Origin: an uncultured Collinsella sp.
GTDB lineage: Bacteria; Actinomycetota; Coriobacteriia; Coriobacteriales; Coriobacteriaceae
Assembly (NCBI GenBank): GCA_900766165.1
Contig: CAAFUK010000034.1
Span: 1-30,226, forward strand
Direction of reading: 5' to 3'
Length of the DNA stretch: 30,226 nucleotides
Shown: in pieces, positions 14,394-21,850 of the stretch
Numbering within the stretch: the first letter of the stretch is position 1
Layout of the letters: the number at the start of each line of letters is the position of its first letter
Made by a program: the position numbers and the translations under genes
Notes under the pieces: model-generated
The model's input: only the letters and a program-made list of their open reading frames with translations
Told to the model about the DNA's origin: nothing
Database searches by the model: none

Positions 14394-15841
14394 TACTCCA
14401 AGCCCTCGGTGCCGTTGGACTTGATGATCTTCTGGTATGCGAAGAAGCTGTCCTTGCGGCGGCGCTCGTAGGTGCCGGTGCCGTCGTCGTACTTATCGAC
14501 ATGGATGAAGCCGTAGCGCTTGCGCATCTCGCCGGTACCGGCGGACACCAGGTCGATGGGGCCCCACCAGGTGTAGGCGATCAGGTCAACACCATCGGCG
14601 ACGGCCTCGCCCATGGCCTTGATGTGGCTCTGCAGATAGGCGATGCGGTACGGATCGTGAATGGAGCCGTCCTCCTCGACCTCGTCGTAAGCGCCCATGC
14701 CGTTCTCGACCACCATCAGCGGAATCTCGTAACGGGCGTAAATCTCGTTGAGGGCGATGCGCAGGCCCAGCGGGTCAATCTGCCAACCCCAGTCGGTGGA
14801 CTCCAGGTAGGGGTTTTTGCCGCCAAAAGTCATGTTGCCCTCGGTCATCTCGTGGTCCTTGTGGGTGCCCACGGTACCGGACATGTAGTAGCTAAAGGTG
14901 TAGAAGTCGACCTTGCCGTCGGCGATATCCTGCAGGTCGCCGTCCTCCATTGCGAGCTCGACGCCGTTCTCGGCCCAGAAGCGCTTGGCATAGAACGGGT
15001 ACTTGCCGCGCACCTGCACGTCGGAGCAGTACCAGTTCATGGAGTTCATCTGCTGCTGCGTGGCGAACACGTCGACCGGATCGCACGTAGCGGCGTAGGA
15101 GAGGATGAAGCAATCCATGTTGCCCATCTTGAACTGCGGATAGTGCTCGTGGGCGTAGCGCACGACGCGGCCGCTGGCCACGAACTGGTGATGCAGGGCC
15201 TGGAAGCGCTGCTGGGCGGTGGTCTTGATGGCGCTCGCCGGGCCCTCGAATCCCTGGATCAGGCCGGTCTCCATCATGGCGCCCATGTCCATGGTGCCGC
15301 AGTTGATCTCGTTGAAGGTCAGCCAGAACTTCACCTTGTCCTGATAGCGGTCAAAGACGGTCTGGCAATACTTCTCAAAGAAGCCGATGAGCTCGCGGCT
15401 TGCCCAGCCGTTGTACTTCTCGACCAGGTGATAGGGCATCTCGTAGTGCGAGAGGGTCACGAGCGGCTCGATGTTGTGAGCGCGCAGGCAGTCGAAAACG
15501 CGGTCGTAGAAGGCGAGGCCGGCCTCGTTGGGCTCAGCATCGTCGCCGTTGGGGAAGATGCGGCTCCAGGAGATGGACATGCGGAACATGTTGAAGCCCA
15601 TCTCGGCGAACAGCGCGATGTCTTCCTCGTAGTGATGGTAGAAGTCGATGCCGTCATGGTTGGGGTAGAAGCGGTTGGGATCGATGTCGATCGTGATCTG
15701 GCGCGGCTCCTTGTAGCTGCCGCCCAGGAAGTGGTCGTCGACGGAAGCGCCGCGGCCGTCCACGTTCCAAGCGCCCTCAAACTGATTGGCGGCGGTGGCG
15801 CCACCCCAATAGAAACCCTCGGGGAACTTGATGTTTGCCAT
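14393..15841 (-). CDS. 6-phospho-beta-glucosidase, glycoside hydrolase family 1
   Basis: A 482-residue cytoplasmic GH1 enzyme that cleaves phosphorylated beta-glucosides delivered by the PTS. It starts with FPEGFYWGGATAANQFEG. Acid/base E178 lies in TFNEINC (the Asn of the usual NEP motif is kept; Pro is replaced by Ile, common in the phospho-subgroup) and nucleophile E379 in VVENGMG. The SAGTGEMRKRYGFIHVD segment near the C-terminus supplies the Ser/Lys/Tyr phosphate-binding set that separates phospho-glucosidases from plain glucosidases. I chose ATG 15841, six bases after AAAGGAG; ATG 15847 is too close to that site. The AraC regulator gene lies upstream in the same orientation, about 170 bp away. 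Confidence 0.95.
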   Translation of the reverse strand: MANIKFPEGFYWGGATAANQFEGAWNVDGRGASVDDHFLGGSYKEPRQITIDIDPNRFYPNHDGIDFYHHYEEDIALFAEMGFNMFRMSISWSRIFPNGDDAEPNEAGLAFYDRVFDCLRAHNIEPLVTLSHYEMPYHLVEKYNGWASRELIGFFEKYCQTVFDRYQDKVKFWLTFNEINCGTMDMGAMMETGLIQGFEGPASAIKTTAQQRFQALHHQFVASGRVVRYAHEHYPQFKMGNMDCFILSYAATCDPVDVFATQQQMNSMNWYCSDVQVRGKYPFYAKRFWAENGVELAMEDGDLQDIADGKVDFYTFSYYMSGTVGTHKDHEMTEGNMTFGGKNPYLESTDWGWQIDPLGLRIALNEIYARYEIPLMVVENGMGAYDEVEEDGSIHDPYRIAYLQSHIKAMGEAVADGVDLIAYTWWGPIDLVSAGTGEMRKRYGFIHVDKYDDGTGTYERRRKDSFFAYQKIIKSNGTEGLE

Positions 15842-15975
15842 GAGCATCTCCTTTGCATCGTGGGTCGATAAGCCGAGTATCGTCCACGCGGGAGTCATGC
15901 GGGGGCGGGGGTGCCAAACCCGACACTTCTTTTCGCGCCCGCTGCCTGCCGCTACCCCGCCCCTGACACTTCCTG

Positions 15976-16018
15976 ATACCTGCCAAAAAGGGACAGGTTT
16001 ATTTTGGTCGGTTTTATC
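15976..16018. repeat. Collinsella-type intergenic repeat that supplies the araC-family stop codon
   Basis: ATACCTGCCAAAAAGGGACAGGT is followed by TTTTGGTCGGTTTTAT. The second half recurs at about 6412-6427, between nikR and hypF (TTTGGTCGGTTTTGA beside CACCTGTCCC). The first half resembles the palindrome at 19723-19761. The TTA at 16014-16016 is the stop codon of the AraC-family gene, so the repeat reaches into the coding end. Confidence 0.65.
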
Positions 16019-17021
16019 TGGGAAAACGCTGACGATAGGCAGCCGGCGTGCAGCCATAGCGCTCGGCAAACTTTTTGTAGAAGAAGCTCATGTTGGCATA
16101 GCCCGCCTCGCGCGCAGCCGCCTCTGCCGTGGCACCGGCGTCGAGCAGTGCCGCTGCGCGCGCCAGGCGGCCCTCCTGCACGAGCTGCATGAATGTGCGG
16201 CCTGTCTGACGCTTGAGTAGGGCGCTTGCGTAGTTGGGGCTCAGGTGCAGATGGCGGGCGAGGTCGTCGAGCGCGCAATCGCAGGCGTGACGCTCGATAT
16301 AGCCCATAGCAGCCGCGACCTGCGCCGATGGCAGCGCGGGCGCGTCCGACCGCAGAAGACCGGCCTCGTAGCTTTGCATGAGCTCGACCAACAGCAGCTC
16401 AAACAGCCTCGAGACAATCTGGGGGCTCGCTGGCGTGGGGTCCAGACGCTCGCACAGCATCTCCTGCATGTAGCGGCGCACGCGACGGCTGCCGCCCGTA
16501 TGGAAATGCACGTGTCCGCGGTGGTCGGTTTCGTCCGTGAGGGCGTTGAGCAGGAACCGCGAGACCGCGCTTGTGGGCGAAAGGCTTTGCTCCAGGCTAC
16601 GGCGCAGCATTGGCCGCGAGATGATAACGCTCAGCATAATGTCGTGCTCGCCGAGCTCGCCTACGGCATGCGGGCAGGCGACATCGAGCAGGAGGACCTC
16701 GTTTTGAGCGAGCATGAGCGGCGCGCCGTTGACGATCTGCGGCGCTCGTCCTCGATAGATATAGCTGATTTCGACATAATCGTGGACATGTTCCGGCACG
16801 GGATTGAAGCGCGAGTTGCGAACAATCGATAGACCATCGGGCATGCCTTCTTGTCGTAGGGCGAGCGCTGGGTTGCCAATTTTACGAATGTATCGGCCAT
16901 CAATATCTGCCTGATTACCTTGACCGAGTGCATCGCTCCAGTCGTAATGGGCGCCCGCGCGATAGGCGCGTTCACTGTCGGTCAGCTCGAGTAGCAGGTT
17001 ATCCAAGCGCGCAAGCTCCAT
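16014..17021 (-). CDS. AraC-family transcriptional regulator
   Basis: A 335-residue regulator. The N-terminal part (about 70-150) is a cupin-like sensor domain (FNPVPEHVHDYVEISYIYRG, with VNG.....NEVLLLDVACPHA). The C-terminal ~100 residues carry two helix-turn-helix motifs: CALDDLARHLHLSPNYASALLKRQTGRTF and AAREAGYANMSFFYKKFAERYGCTPAAYRQRF, the AraC signature. ATG 17021 has GGGAGC upstream. It is divergent from the glycoside hydrolase gene (116 bp between starts) and lies upstream of the 6-phospho-beta-glucosidase, so either or both may be its targets; the sugar inducer is unknown. Its last codons lie in a repeat. Confidence 0.93.
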   Translation of the reverse strand: MELARLDNLLLELTDSERAYRAGAHYDWSDALGQGNQADIDGRYIRKIGNPALALRQEGMPDGLSIVRNSRFNPVPEHVHDYVEISYIYRGRAPQIVNGAPLMLAQNEVLLLDVACPHAVGELGEHDIMLSVIISRPMLRRSLEQSLSPTSAVSRFLLNALTDETDHRGHVHFHTGGSRRVRRYMQEMLCERLDPTPASPQIVSRLFELLLVELMQSYEAGLLRSDAPALPSAQVAAAMGYIERHACDCALDDLARHLHLSPNYASALLKRQTGRTFMQLVQEGRLARAAALLDAGATAEAAAREAGYANMSFFYKKFAERYGCTPAAYRQRFPR

Positions 17022-17137
17022 AGTGCTCCCATCGTTGATTCGGTCATATTCTGCCGTGGTTTTGATATTAGCAGGGCGGCGCGCTCGGCGTACTCTGACT
17101 TCAATGGATTTGAAAGGCTGGTTTTGGAGGAGCGTAT

Positions 17138-20100
17138 ATGGCGGCGTATTTTGAGCAGGTGCTTGGCGGCACCTACGACAACCATGTGCTTCCGTTCTTG
17201 TGGCTCAAGGGCGAGGCGCGCGAGACGATTACCGAGTATCTGGAGCAGATCGCCGGGGCGGACATCCACGAGGTTTGCCTGGAATCGCGCACGCATCCCG
17301 ATTTCTGTCGCGACGGCTGGTGGTCTGACCTGCGCTTTATCATCGGCGAGTGCAAGCGCCTGGGGTTAAAGATCTGGCTGCTCGACGACGCCCACTTCCC
17401 CACAGGCTATGCCAACGGCGCGCTTGCGGGCGATGGCGTCGACCCCGCGCTCAAGAAAACCGTGCTCAAGCATCGCACGATTACGGTTGTTGGTCCCCAA
17501 CCGTCCACGACTATCAAGCTCGGTAATCTCATGGACCCCACCGAGCGCTTTGTGGGCGTGGCAGCTTTTGATGCCGCTGGTGCGCCGCTCGACCTTGCGC
17601 TCGCTGTTGAGCAAGGAGACGATGGAACGCCCGCCCGCTTGCGTTTTGACGCCCCCACCGGCGTCACTACGATCGTGCTGTACGCCACCAGCCAAAAGAC
17701 CGGCTTTCGCGATGAGTACATCAACATGGTCGACGCCGCCTCGTGCCACGCGCTCATCGACGCCGTCTACGAGCCCACGTTTGAGCATCTGAGCGACGAG
17801 TTTGGCAAAACGATCTTGGGCTTTTTCACCGATGAGCCCGGCTTTATGAACGAGAAGGGCACCACGCTCGACGATGCTTCTACCAGCAGTTTTATCGGGC
17901 GAGGCGACCTAGCGCTGCCGTGGTCGAACGAGCTTGCCCACCGCCTGCGCGATGCGCTTGGCGAGAATTGGCTTGCTAAGTTGCACGGCCTTTGGACGCG
18001 CGAGGCAAACGGCGCCCAGGTTCGCCACGCCTATATGGACCTTGCTACGCAGCTCTACCGCAGCTGCTTTGACGAGCAGATTGGCGGTTGGTGCCGCGCG
18101 CACGGCGTCATGCACATTGGCCACGTGATCGAGGACAAGAGTTGTCACACGCGCCTGGGTCAGGGCGCTGGGCACTACTTCCGCGCGGTCGCAGGACAGG
18201 ACATGGCCGGTGTCGACGTGGTCATCAACCAGCTTGCCCCCGGAATTGACCGCGGGCGCTACAGCTACTTCCACGGCGCATGGAACATGGAGTTCTTTAC
18301 GTACGCGCTTGCCAAGCTGGGCTCTTCGGCCGCGCGCCTCGACCCCAAAAAGCAGGGGCGCTGCATGGCCGAGGTCTTTGGCGCCTTTGGCTGGCACGAG
18401 GGCCTGAGCGAGATGAAATGGATTGCCGACCATATGCTCGTCCGCGGTATTAACTGGTTTACGCCGCACGCGTTTAGCATGGCGCCCTTCCCCGATTGGG
18501 ACTGCCCGCCGCACTTTTACGCGCACGGCAACAACCCGCAATGGCCGCACTTTGGCCAGCTCATGCGCTATATGAATCGCACGGCGACGCTCCTTTCGGA
18601 AGGCGCTGCCGCTCGCCCCGTCGCCATTCTGTACCATGCCGACGCCGAATGGGCCGGCAACGCCATGCCCGTCGAGCGCGTGGCGGCCGAGCTCACGCGC
18701 GCGCAGATCGATTTTGACTTTGTGCCTGCCGAGGCTTTTGAGGATGAGGGGCGTTACGAGGTTTCGATTGCCGATGGAATGCTGGCTGTTAACGGCTGTC
18801 GCTACCAGGCGTTTGTCATGCCAGGCGCCTCGTTTATTGGCGCGGCTACAGCGGAAGAGGTGAGGCGCATGATGGCCGCGGGTGTCACGGTGCTCGCTGC
18901 TGACGAAGTGCCCGGCGCTCTTTATGACGCGAATGGCGCAGCCGATCTGGACGGGCTTACGGCAACGCCACTTGCCGATGTGGCGGACGCGCTGGCAGAC
19001 GCGGGGCTGCAGACCGTTGTGACCGATAGGCCACAGCCCTGGCTGCGCGCACTTCGCTACAAGCGTGCGGGCGAGACCTATGTGATGCTAGTCAACGAGC
19101 ATCCGCGTGAAAGTATTTGCTGTACGGTTGCACTTGCTCGAGGCGAGCGCCTTTGCGGCACGCGCCTCGACCTGCTGAACGGCACCGAACCCGTTGCGTT
19201 TGATGGCGCGTTGGAGCTGGCGCCCTTCGAGAGCTGCGTTGTTGTTCTGGGAACGGGCGACGAGGTCGGACTCGATGACGGGGCGAACACGAATGCGGAT
19301 GATGCGGTTTGCCTTAGCATCGACGGACCGTGGACCGTTGCCCTCTCCCCTGCCGGCAGCGATGGAACCTTTGGCGAGCCGCAAAAGCTCGAGCAGCTGT
19401 GCGACCTCACGGCCGAGCAGTTCGCCGGCATCTGCGGCACGTTCCACTATCGCACGTCGTTCGAGCTGACCGACGACCTCGCCCACACCGCCATTGACCT
19501 GGGGGATGTCTACGAAGTCGCAACACTCACGCTCGACGGACAAACGCTCGGCACGCGCATCTGCCCGCCCTATCGCTTTGCGACAGGCGCGCTTGCCGCC
19601 GGCACGCACGAGCTCACCATCGATGTCATCAACACACTCGACCATGCGATTCCCGACATCTTCGCCCTCACCGAGCCCGTCGCGCCCAGCGGTGTCCTCG
19701 GCCCCGTTACCCTTCTCGGGCAAAACCTGCCAAAAAAAACCCGTCCCTTTTTGGCAGGTTTGGCGAGTGCGGGAGTTCGAATGGATATCAAACGCAAGAT
19801 TACCGAAGCACAGGGCCTAACCCCTACCGAGCAGCAGCTCGGCATCTCGGCCCTCGCCATGGGCGAAGACATCCGCGGACTCTCCATTAAGGAGTTTGCC
19901 GCCCGCGCCAATGTTTCGGTCGCAAGCGTGCACCGTTTTTGCAAAAAGCTCGGCCTCGAGGGCTTTAAGGACCTCAAGGTCGAGCTTATCCGCCTGGCGA
20001 CCGAAGCAGGCAACCGCCGCGACGTGGACATCAACTTTCCCTTCGATGCCACGTCCACGCCCGCGCAGGTTATGGAGCGCATGGAAGGGCTCTACCAGAC

Positions 20101-20635
20101 CACGCTGGCCGAGACGCAGGAGCTGCTCGACCCCGCGCAGCTCGACCACGCCGCCAAACTGATCGCGAAGGCACGGCAGGTCGATATCTACACCGGCTCG
20201 CACAACCTCTATCCAGCGGGGATGTTCCGCGACCGCCTACTTTCGTCCGGCAAGAGCGCCACATGCTACAGTAGCACCGAGGCCCAGGTGCGCACGGCGC
20301 TCGCCTCGGATTCCGGCAATGTGGCGATCGTCATCTCCTACAGCGGTCTTGCGCCCAATCTCAAGGAAATCTTGCCGATCCTCAGCAGCCGACATGTTCC
20401 CGTCATTGTCATCGGCACACCTTATTGTGCGCGCCTGCACCCCGGCTTTGCCGCCTACCTCACGGTGAGCGACCACGAGAGCATGACGCACCGCATCACG
20501 CAGTTCGCCAGCCACATCGCCGTGCAATACGTGCTCGATTCGCTCTACAGCAGCTACTTCGCCAAAGACTACGCCCGCTGCGCCGAGTTTCTAGAGCGCT
20601 CATTCCCCTACACCCGCCTGCCCGGCCTCAAATAA
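17138..20635 (+). CDS. Glycoside hydrolase open in frame into an RpiR-family regulator (1165 codons)
   Basis: Residues 1 to about 862 form a large carbohydrate-active enzyme: a TIM-barrel-like start (GADIHEVCLESRTHPDF, GLKIWLLDDAHFPTGYANG), acidic LGFFTDEPGF (D232, E233), HIGHVIEDKSCHTR, HGAWNMEFFTYAL and WFTPHAFSMAPFPDWDCPPH, then a C-terminal beta-sandwich ending near PSGVLGPVTLL. This layout recalls GH106-like alpha-L-rhamnosidases; the family is not certain. There is no signal peptide, so it acts in the cytoplasm. ATG 17138 follows GGAGGAG. No stop codon follows the enzyme: the frame continues through a palindromic repeat (residues about 863-875) into the RpiR gene. The product may be a true fusion, or the RpiR part may be made separately from ATG 19781. 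Confidence 0.85.
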   Translation: MAAYFEQVLGGTYDNHVLPFLWLKGEARETITEYLEQIAGADIHEVCLESRTHPDFCRDGWWSDLRFIIGECKRLGLKIWLLDDAHFPTGYANGALAGDGVDPALKKTVLKHRTITVVGPQPSTTIKLGNLMDPTERFVGVAAFDAAGAPLDLALAVEQGDDGTPARLRFDAPTGVTTIVLYATSQKTGFRDEYINMVDAASCHALIDAVYEPTFEHLSDEFGKTILGFFTDEPGFMNEKGTTLDDASTSSFIGRGDLALPWSNELAHRLRDALGENWLAKLHGLWTREANGAQVRHAYMDLATQLYRSCFDEQIGGWCRAHGVMHIGHVIEDKSCHTRLGQGAGHYFRAVAGQDMAGVDVVINQLAPGIDRGRYSYFHGAWNMEFFTYALAKLGSSAARLDPKKQGRCMAEVFGAFGWHEGLSEMKWIADHMLVRGINWFTPHAFSMAPFPDWDCPPHFYAHGNNPQWPHFGQLMRYMNRTATLLSEGAAARPVAILYHADAEWAGNAMPVERVAAELTRAQIDFDFVPAEAFEDEGRYEVSIADGMLAVNGCRYQAFVMPGASFIGAATAEEVRRMMAAGVTVLAADEVPGALYDANGAADLDGLTATPLADVADALADAGLQTVVTDRPQPWLRALRYKRAGETYVMLVNEHPRESICCTVALARGERLCGTRLDLLNGTEPVAFDGALELAPFESCVVVLGTGDEVGLDDGANTNADDAVCLSIDGPWTVALSPAGSDGTFGEPQKLEQLCDLTAEQFAGICGTFHYRTSFELTDDLAHTAIDLGDVYEVATLTLDGQTLGTRICPPYRFATGALAAGTHELTIDVINTLDHAIPDIFALTEPVAPSGVLGPVTLLGQNLPKKTRPFLAGLASAGVRMDIKRKITEAQGLTPTEQQLGISALAMGEDIRGLSIKEFAARANVSVASVHRFCKKLGLEGFKDLKVELIRLATEAGNRRDVDINFPFDATSTPAQVMERMEGLYQTTLAETQELLDPAQLDHAAKLIAKARQVDIYTGSHNLYPAGMFRDRLLSSGKSATCYSSTEAQVRTALASDSGNVAIVISYSGLAPNLKEILPILSSRHVPVIVIGTPYCARLHPGFAAYLTVSDHESMTHRITQFASHIAVQYVLDSLYSSYFAKDYARCAEFLERSFPYTRLPGLK
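19723..19761. repeat. Palindromic repeat at the glycosidase/rpiR junction
   Basis: AAACCTGCCAAAAA (19723-19736) pairs perfectly over 14 bp with TTTTTGGCAGGTTT (19748-19761) around an 11-nt loop. It resembles the repeat at 15976 (CCTGCCAAAAA... and GGGACAGGT) and looks like a mobile REP-like unit. It is read through in frame as residues of the joined ORF, where an intergenic terminator would be expected. Confidence 0.85.
19781..20635 (+). CDS. RpiR-family transcriptional regulator (internal start of the joined ORF)
   Basis: From ATG 19781, preceded by GGGAG, this encodes a 284-residue RpiR regulator of normal length. The N-terminal HTH_6 domain includes LTPTEQQLGISALAMG, LSIKEFAARANVSVASVHRF and CKKLGLEGFKDLK. 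The C-terminal SIS domain binds phosphosugars (VDIYTGSHNLYPAGMFRDRL, VAIVISYSGLAPNLKEIL, VPVIVIGT). Such proteins control sugar-phosphate catabolism. It probably regulates the linked glycoside hydrolase or sugar genes. Because the frame upstream is open, translation could also arrive from the glycosidase. A large inverted repeat follows the stop at 20673-20737. Confidence 0.88.
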   Translation: MDIKRKITEAQGLTPTEQQLGISALAMGEDIRGLSIKEFAARANVSVASVHRFCKKLGLEGFKDLKVELIRLATEAGNRRDVDINFPFDATSTPAQVMERMEGLYQTTLAETQELLDPAQLDHAAKLIAKARQVDIYTGSHNLYPAGMFRDRLLSSGKSATCYSSTEAQVRTALASDSGNVAIVISYSGLAPNLKEILPILSSRHVPVIVIGTPYCARLHPGFAAYLTVSDHESMTHRITQFASHIAVQYVLDSLYSSYFAKDYARCAEFLERSFPYTRLPGLK

Positions 20636-20672
20636 CAATCCGGCCCCACCGCGCCTCCAATCGCCCTCCTAA

Positions 20673-20737
20673 GTTGCGGTGAAATAGCTCCTGTTTAAGC
20701 TCTAAACCAGCACTTTCAGGAACTATTCCACCGCAAC
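20673..20737. repeat. 65-bp inverted repeat between convergent rpiR and XRE genes
   Basis: Arms 20673-20693 and 20717-20737 are 21 nt long with two mismatches; GTTT/AAAC pair within the loop. There is no T-run, so it is not a classic terminator, though it lies between two converging genes. It looks like a member of a dispersed palindromic family. Confidence 0.85.
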
Positions 20738-20773
20738 TCGTTGGCGCAGGGGCATCGGGCGGACAGCGGGCTT

Positions 20774-21394
20774 TTACTTGCGAGGCGTCGGCAAAACAAA
20801 GAGTCCGTGCTGGTTGCAGTAGAGGTACATTCTGCCGCGTCCGGTGATATGAAAACGCGGTTGCACCGATTGCTCTGGATAGAGCTTCTTGAGGCAGATG
20901 CCATCCATAGTCGCATATGCCACAAAGCTAATGTAATGATCCTTGGTCATGGGATGGTCGAGCGTGACGTACCAATCGTCCTCGATGCGCTCGATGGAAA
21001 AGGCATGGTCCGCGTCCGGCTCTTCGGCCTCCTGGGGAAACATCGTGGAACCGCAGCAGCTAAAGCTGCCTTCTCCGAGCGCGTGCACAACGTTTCCGCA
21101 GATAGGGCAAACGTAAAAGACGCCTTTGAGCATATTGCCTGCACGGTTGGCGTTGGCCCGAATGTCACCAGCCAAAAGCTCAGCCACGCTTATGCCGAGT
21201 CTCTGGGCCAAAGGCTCAACGAGGGAAATGTCGGGAAGGCCGCGGCCGGACTCCCACTTGCTGACGGCTTTATCGGTCACGCCAAGGCTTTCCGCCAGGG
21301 CGCGCTGGGTGAGGCCGCGATCTTCGCGCAGCCGCTTGATGGCATGTGCTGCCAAAAAAGTATGGGGGACGTTGCTTTGCGGTGTCTGGTTCAT
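20774..21394 (-). CDS. XRE-family regulator with a desulfoferrodoxin-like C-terminal domain
   Basis: A 206-residue protein. Residues about 15-75 form a Cro/CI-type helix-turn-helix (IKRLREDRGLTQRALAESLG, VTDKAVSKWESGRGLPDISL). It is followed by a rubredoxin-like knuckle (YVCPICGNVVHA...FSCCG). The C-terminal part (DDWYVTLDHPMTKDHYISFVAY... ending LYCNQHGLF) has the His/Cys spacing of superoxide-reductase/desulfoferrodoxin domains. Such fusions occur in anaerobes and may sense iron or oxidative stress; that is inference. The start at 21394 has only a weak GGA upstream. It converges with rpiR, and a 455-bp region full of inverted repeats separates it from pyrE. Confidence 0.85.
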   Translation of the reverse strand: MNQTPQSNVPHTFLAAHAIKRLREDRGLTQRALAESLGVTDKAVSKWESGRGLPDISLVEPLAQRLGISVAELLAGDIRANANRAGNMLKGVFYVCPICGNVVHALGEGSFSCCGSTMFPQEAEEPDADHAFSIERIEDDWYVTLDHPMTKDHYISFVAYATMDGICLKKLYPEQSVQPRFHITGRGRMYLYCNQHGLFVLPTPRK

Positions 21395-21531
21395 GAGATG
21401 TCCGATCAGATTGGAAGAATGGAGCGAACCGGTTCAAGAGCCAGTATCCATTTGAAGACAGCCCTCGACAACCTACGCTGCGTAGACTTGCACCGACCAA
21501 ACGAGCGTGGATTTTCGGACACTCAAATCAC

Positions 21532-21595
21532 GAGCGTGGATAATCTCCCACTTTGAGCCCCCACACAGGCCAAAACCGGGAGATTACCCACGCTC
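21532..21595. repeat. Inverted repeat with 18-bp arms
   Basis: GAGCGTGGATAATCTCCC (21532-21549) pairs with GGGAGATTACCCACGCTC (21578-21595) with one mismatch, around a 28-nt spacer. GAGCGTGGAT also occurs 29 bp upstream at 21503-21512 as a direct repeat. Confidence 0.88.
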
Positions 21596-21605
21596 ATCTC
21601 TGACT

Positions 21606-21659
21606 AGTCATTGGGGACGTTCTTAAACGACTAGTCAAACAAGAACGTCCCCAATGACT
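21606..21659. repeat. 54-bp palindrome with perfect 19-bp arms
   Basis: AGTCATTGGGGACGTTCTT (21606-21624) is the exact reverse complement of 21641-21659, with a 16-nt spacer. The left arm plus spacer (28 nt) also occurs, inverted, at 12570-12597. Confidence 0.93.
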
Positions 21660-21705
21660 ACTGCCGCATCCGGGGCAAGACAACGCCGCAGGTAGAGGAC
21701 GGACA

Positions 21706-21850
21706 GCGAGCGACGTCCAGAGCGAACAAGTTGGCATGAAAAAGGCAAGGCATAGACCTTCTGGTCATGCCTTGCCTTTTTGAATGACAAATTGTCGCTC
21801 TGGGCGGCGCGCAGCGTCGAGCCGTTACGCGGTTTGGAAAACCGCGTAAC
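21706..21850 (-). repeat. Structured repeat, copy B (three stems), directly 3' of pyrE
   Basis: Outer stem: 21717-21725 with 21795-21803 (9 bp, extended with mismatches). Inner hairpin: 21739-21753 with 21767-21781 (15 bp, A-run and T-run flanks, GACC/GGTC tip, TTCT loop, bulged A). Third: 21824-21835 with 21839-21850 (12 bp). It aligns along its length with copy A at 12620-12774. Read on the minus strand its first base is the last base of the pyrE stop codon. The inner hairpin has T-runs on both strands, so it can act as a two-way terminator. Confidence 0.88.

Larger units (their letters stand above)
21395..21849. other. 455-bp gene-free region packed with three kinds of inverted repeat
   Basis: I find no credible gene here. 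In order it holds a GAGCGTGGAT unit at 21503 repeated at 21532, a hairpin at 21532-21595, the palindrome at 21606-21659, and structured repeat copy B at 21706-21850. The promoter of the XRE gene must lie in the first ~100 bp (minus strand) but is not clear. Confidence 0.8.

Noticed and set aside
13486..15871. Long plus-strand frames over the PTS IIA and glucosidase genes (219 and 456 codons)
   Set aside because: Mirror frames of the real minus-strand genes, typical of high-GC coding DNA; they have no family motifs.
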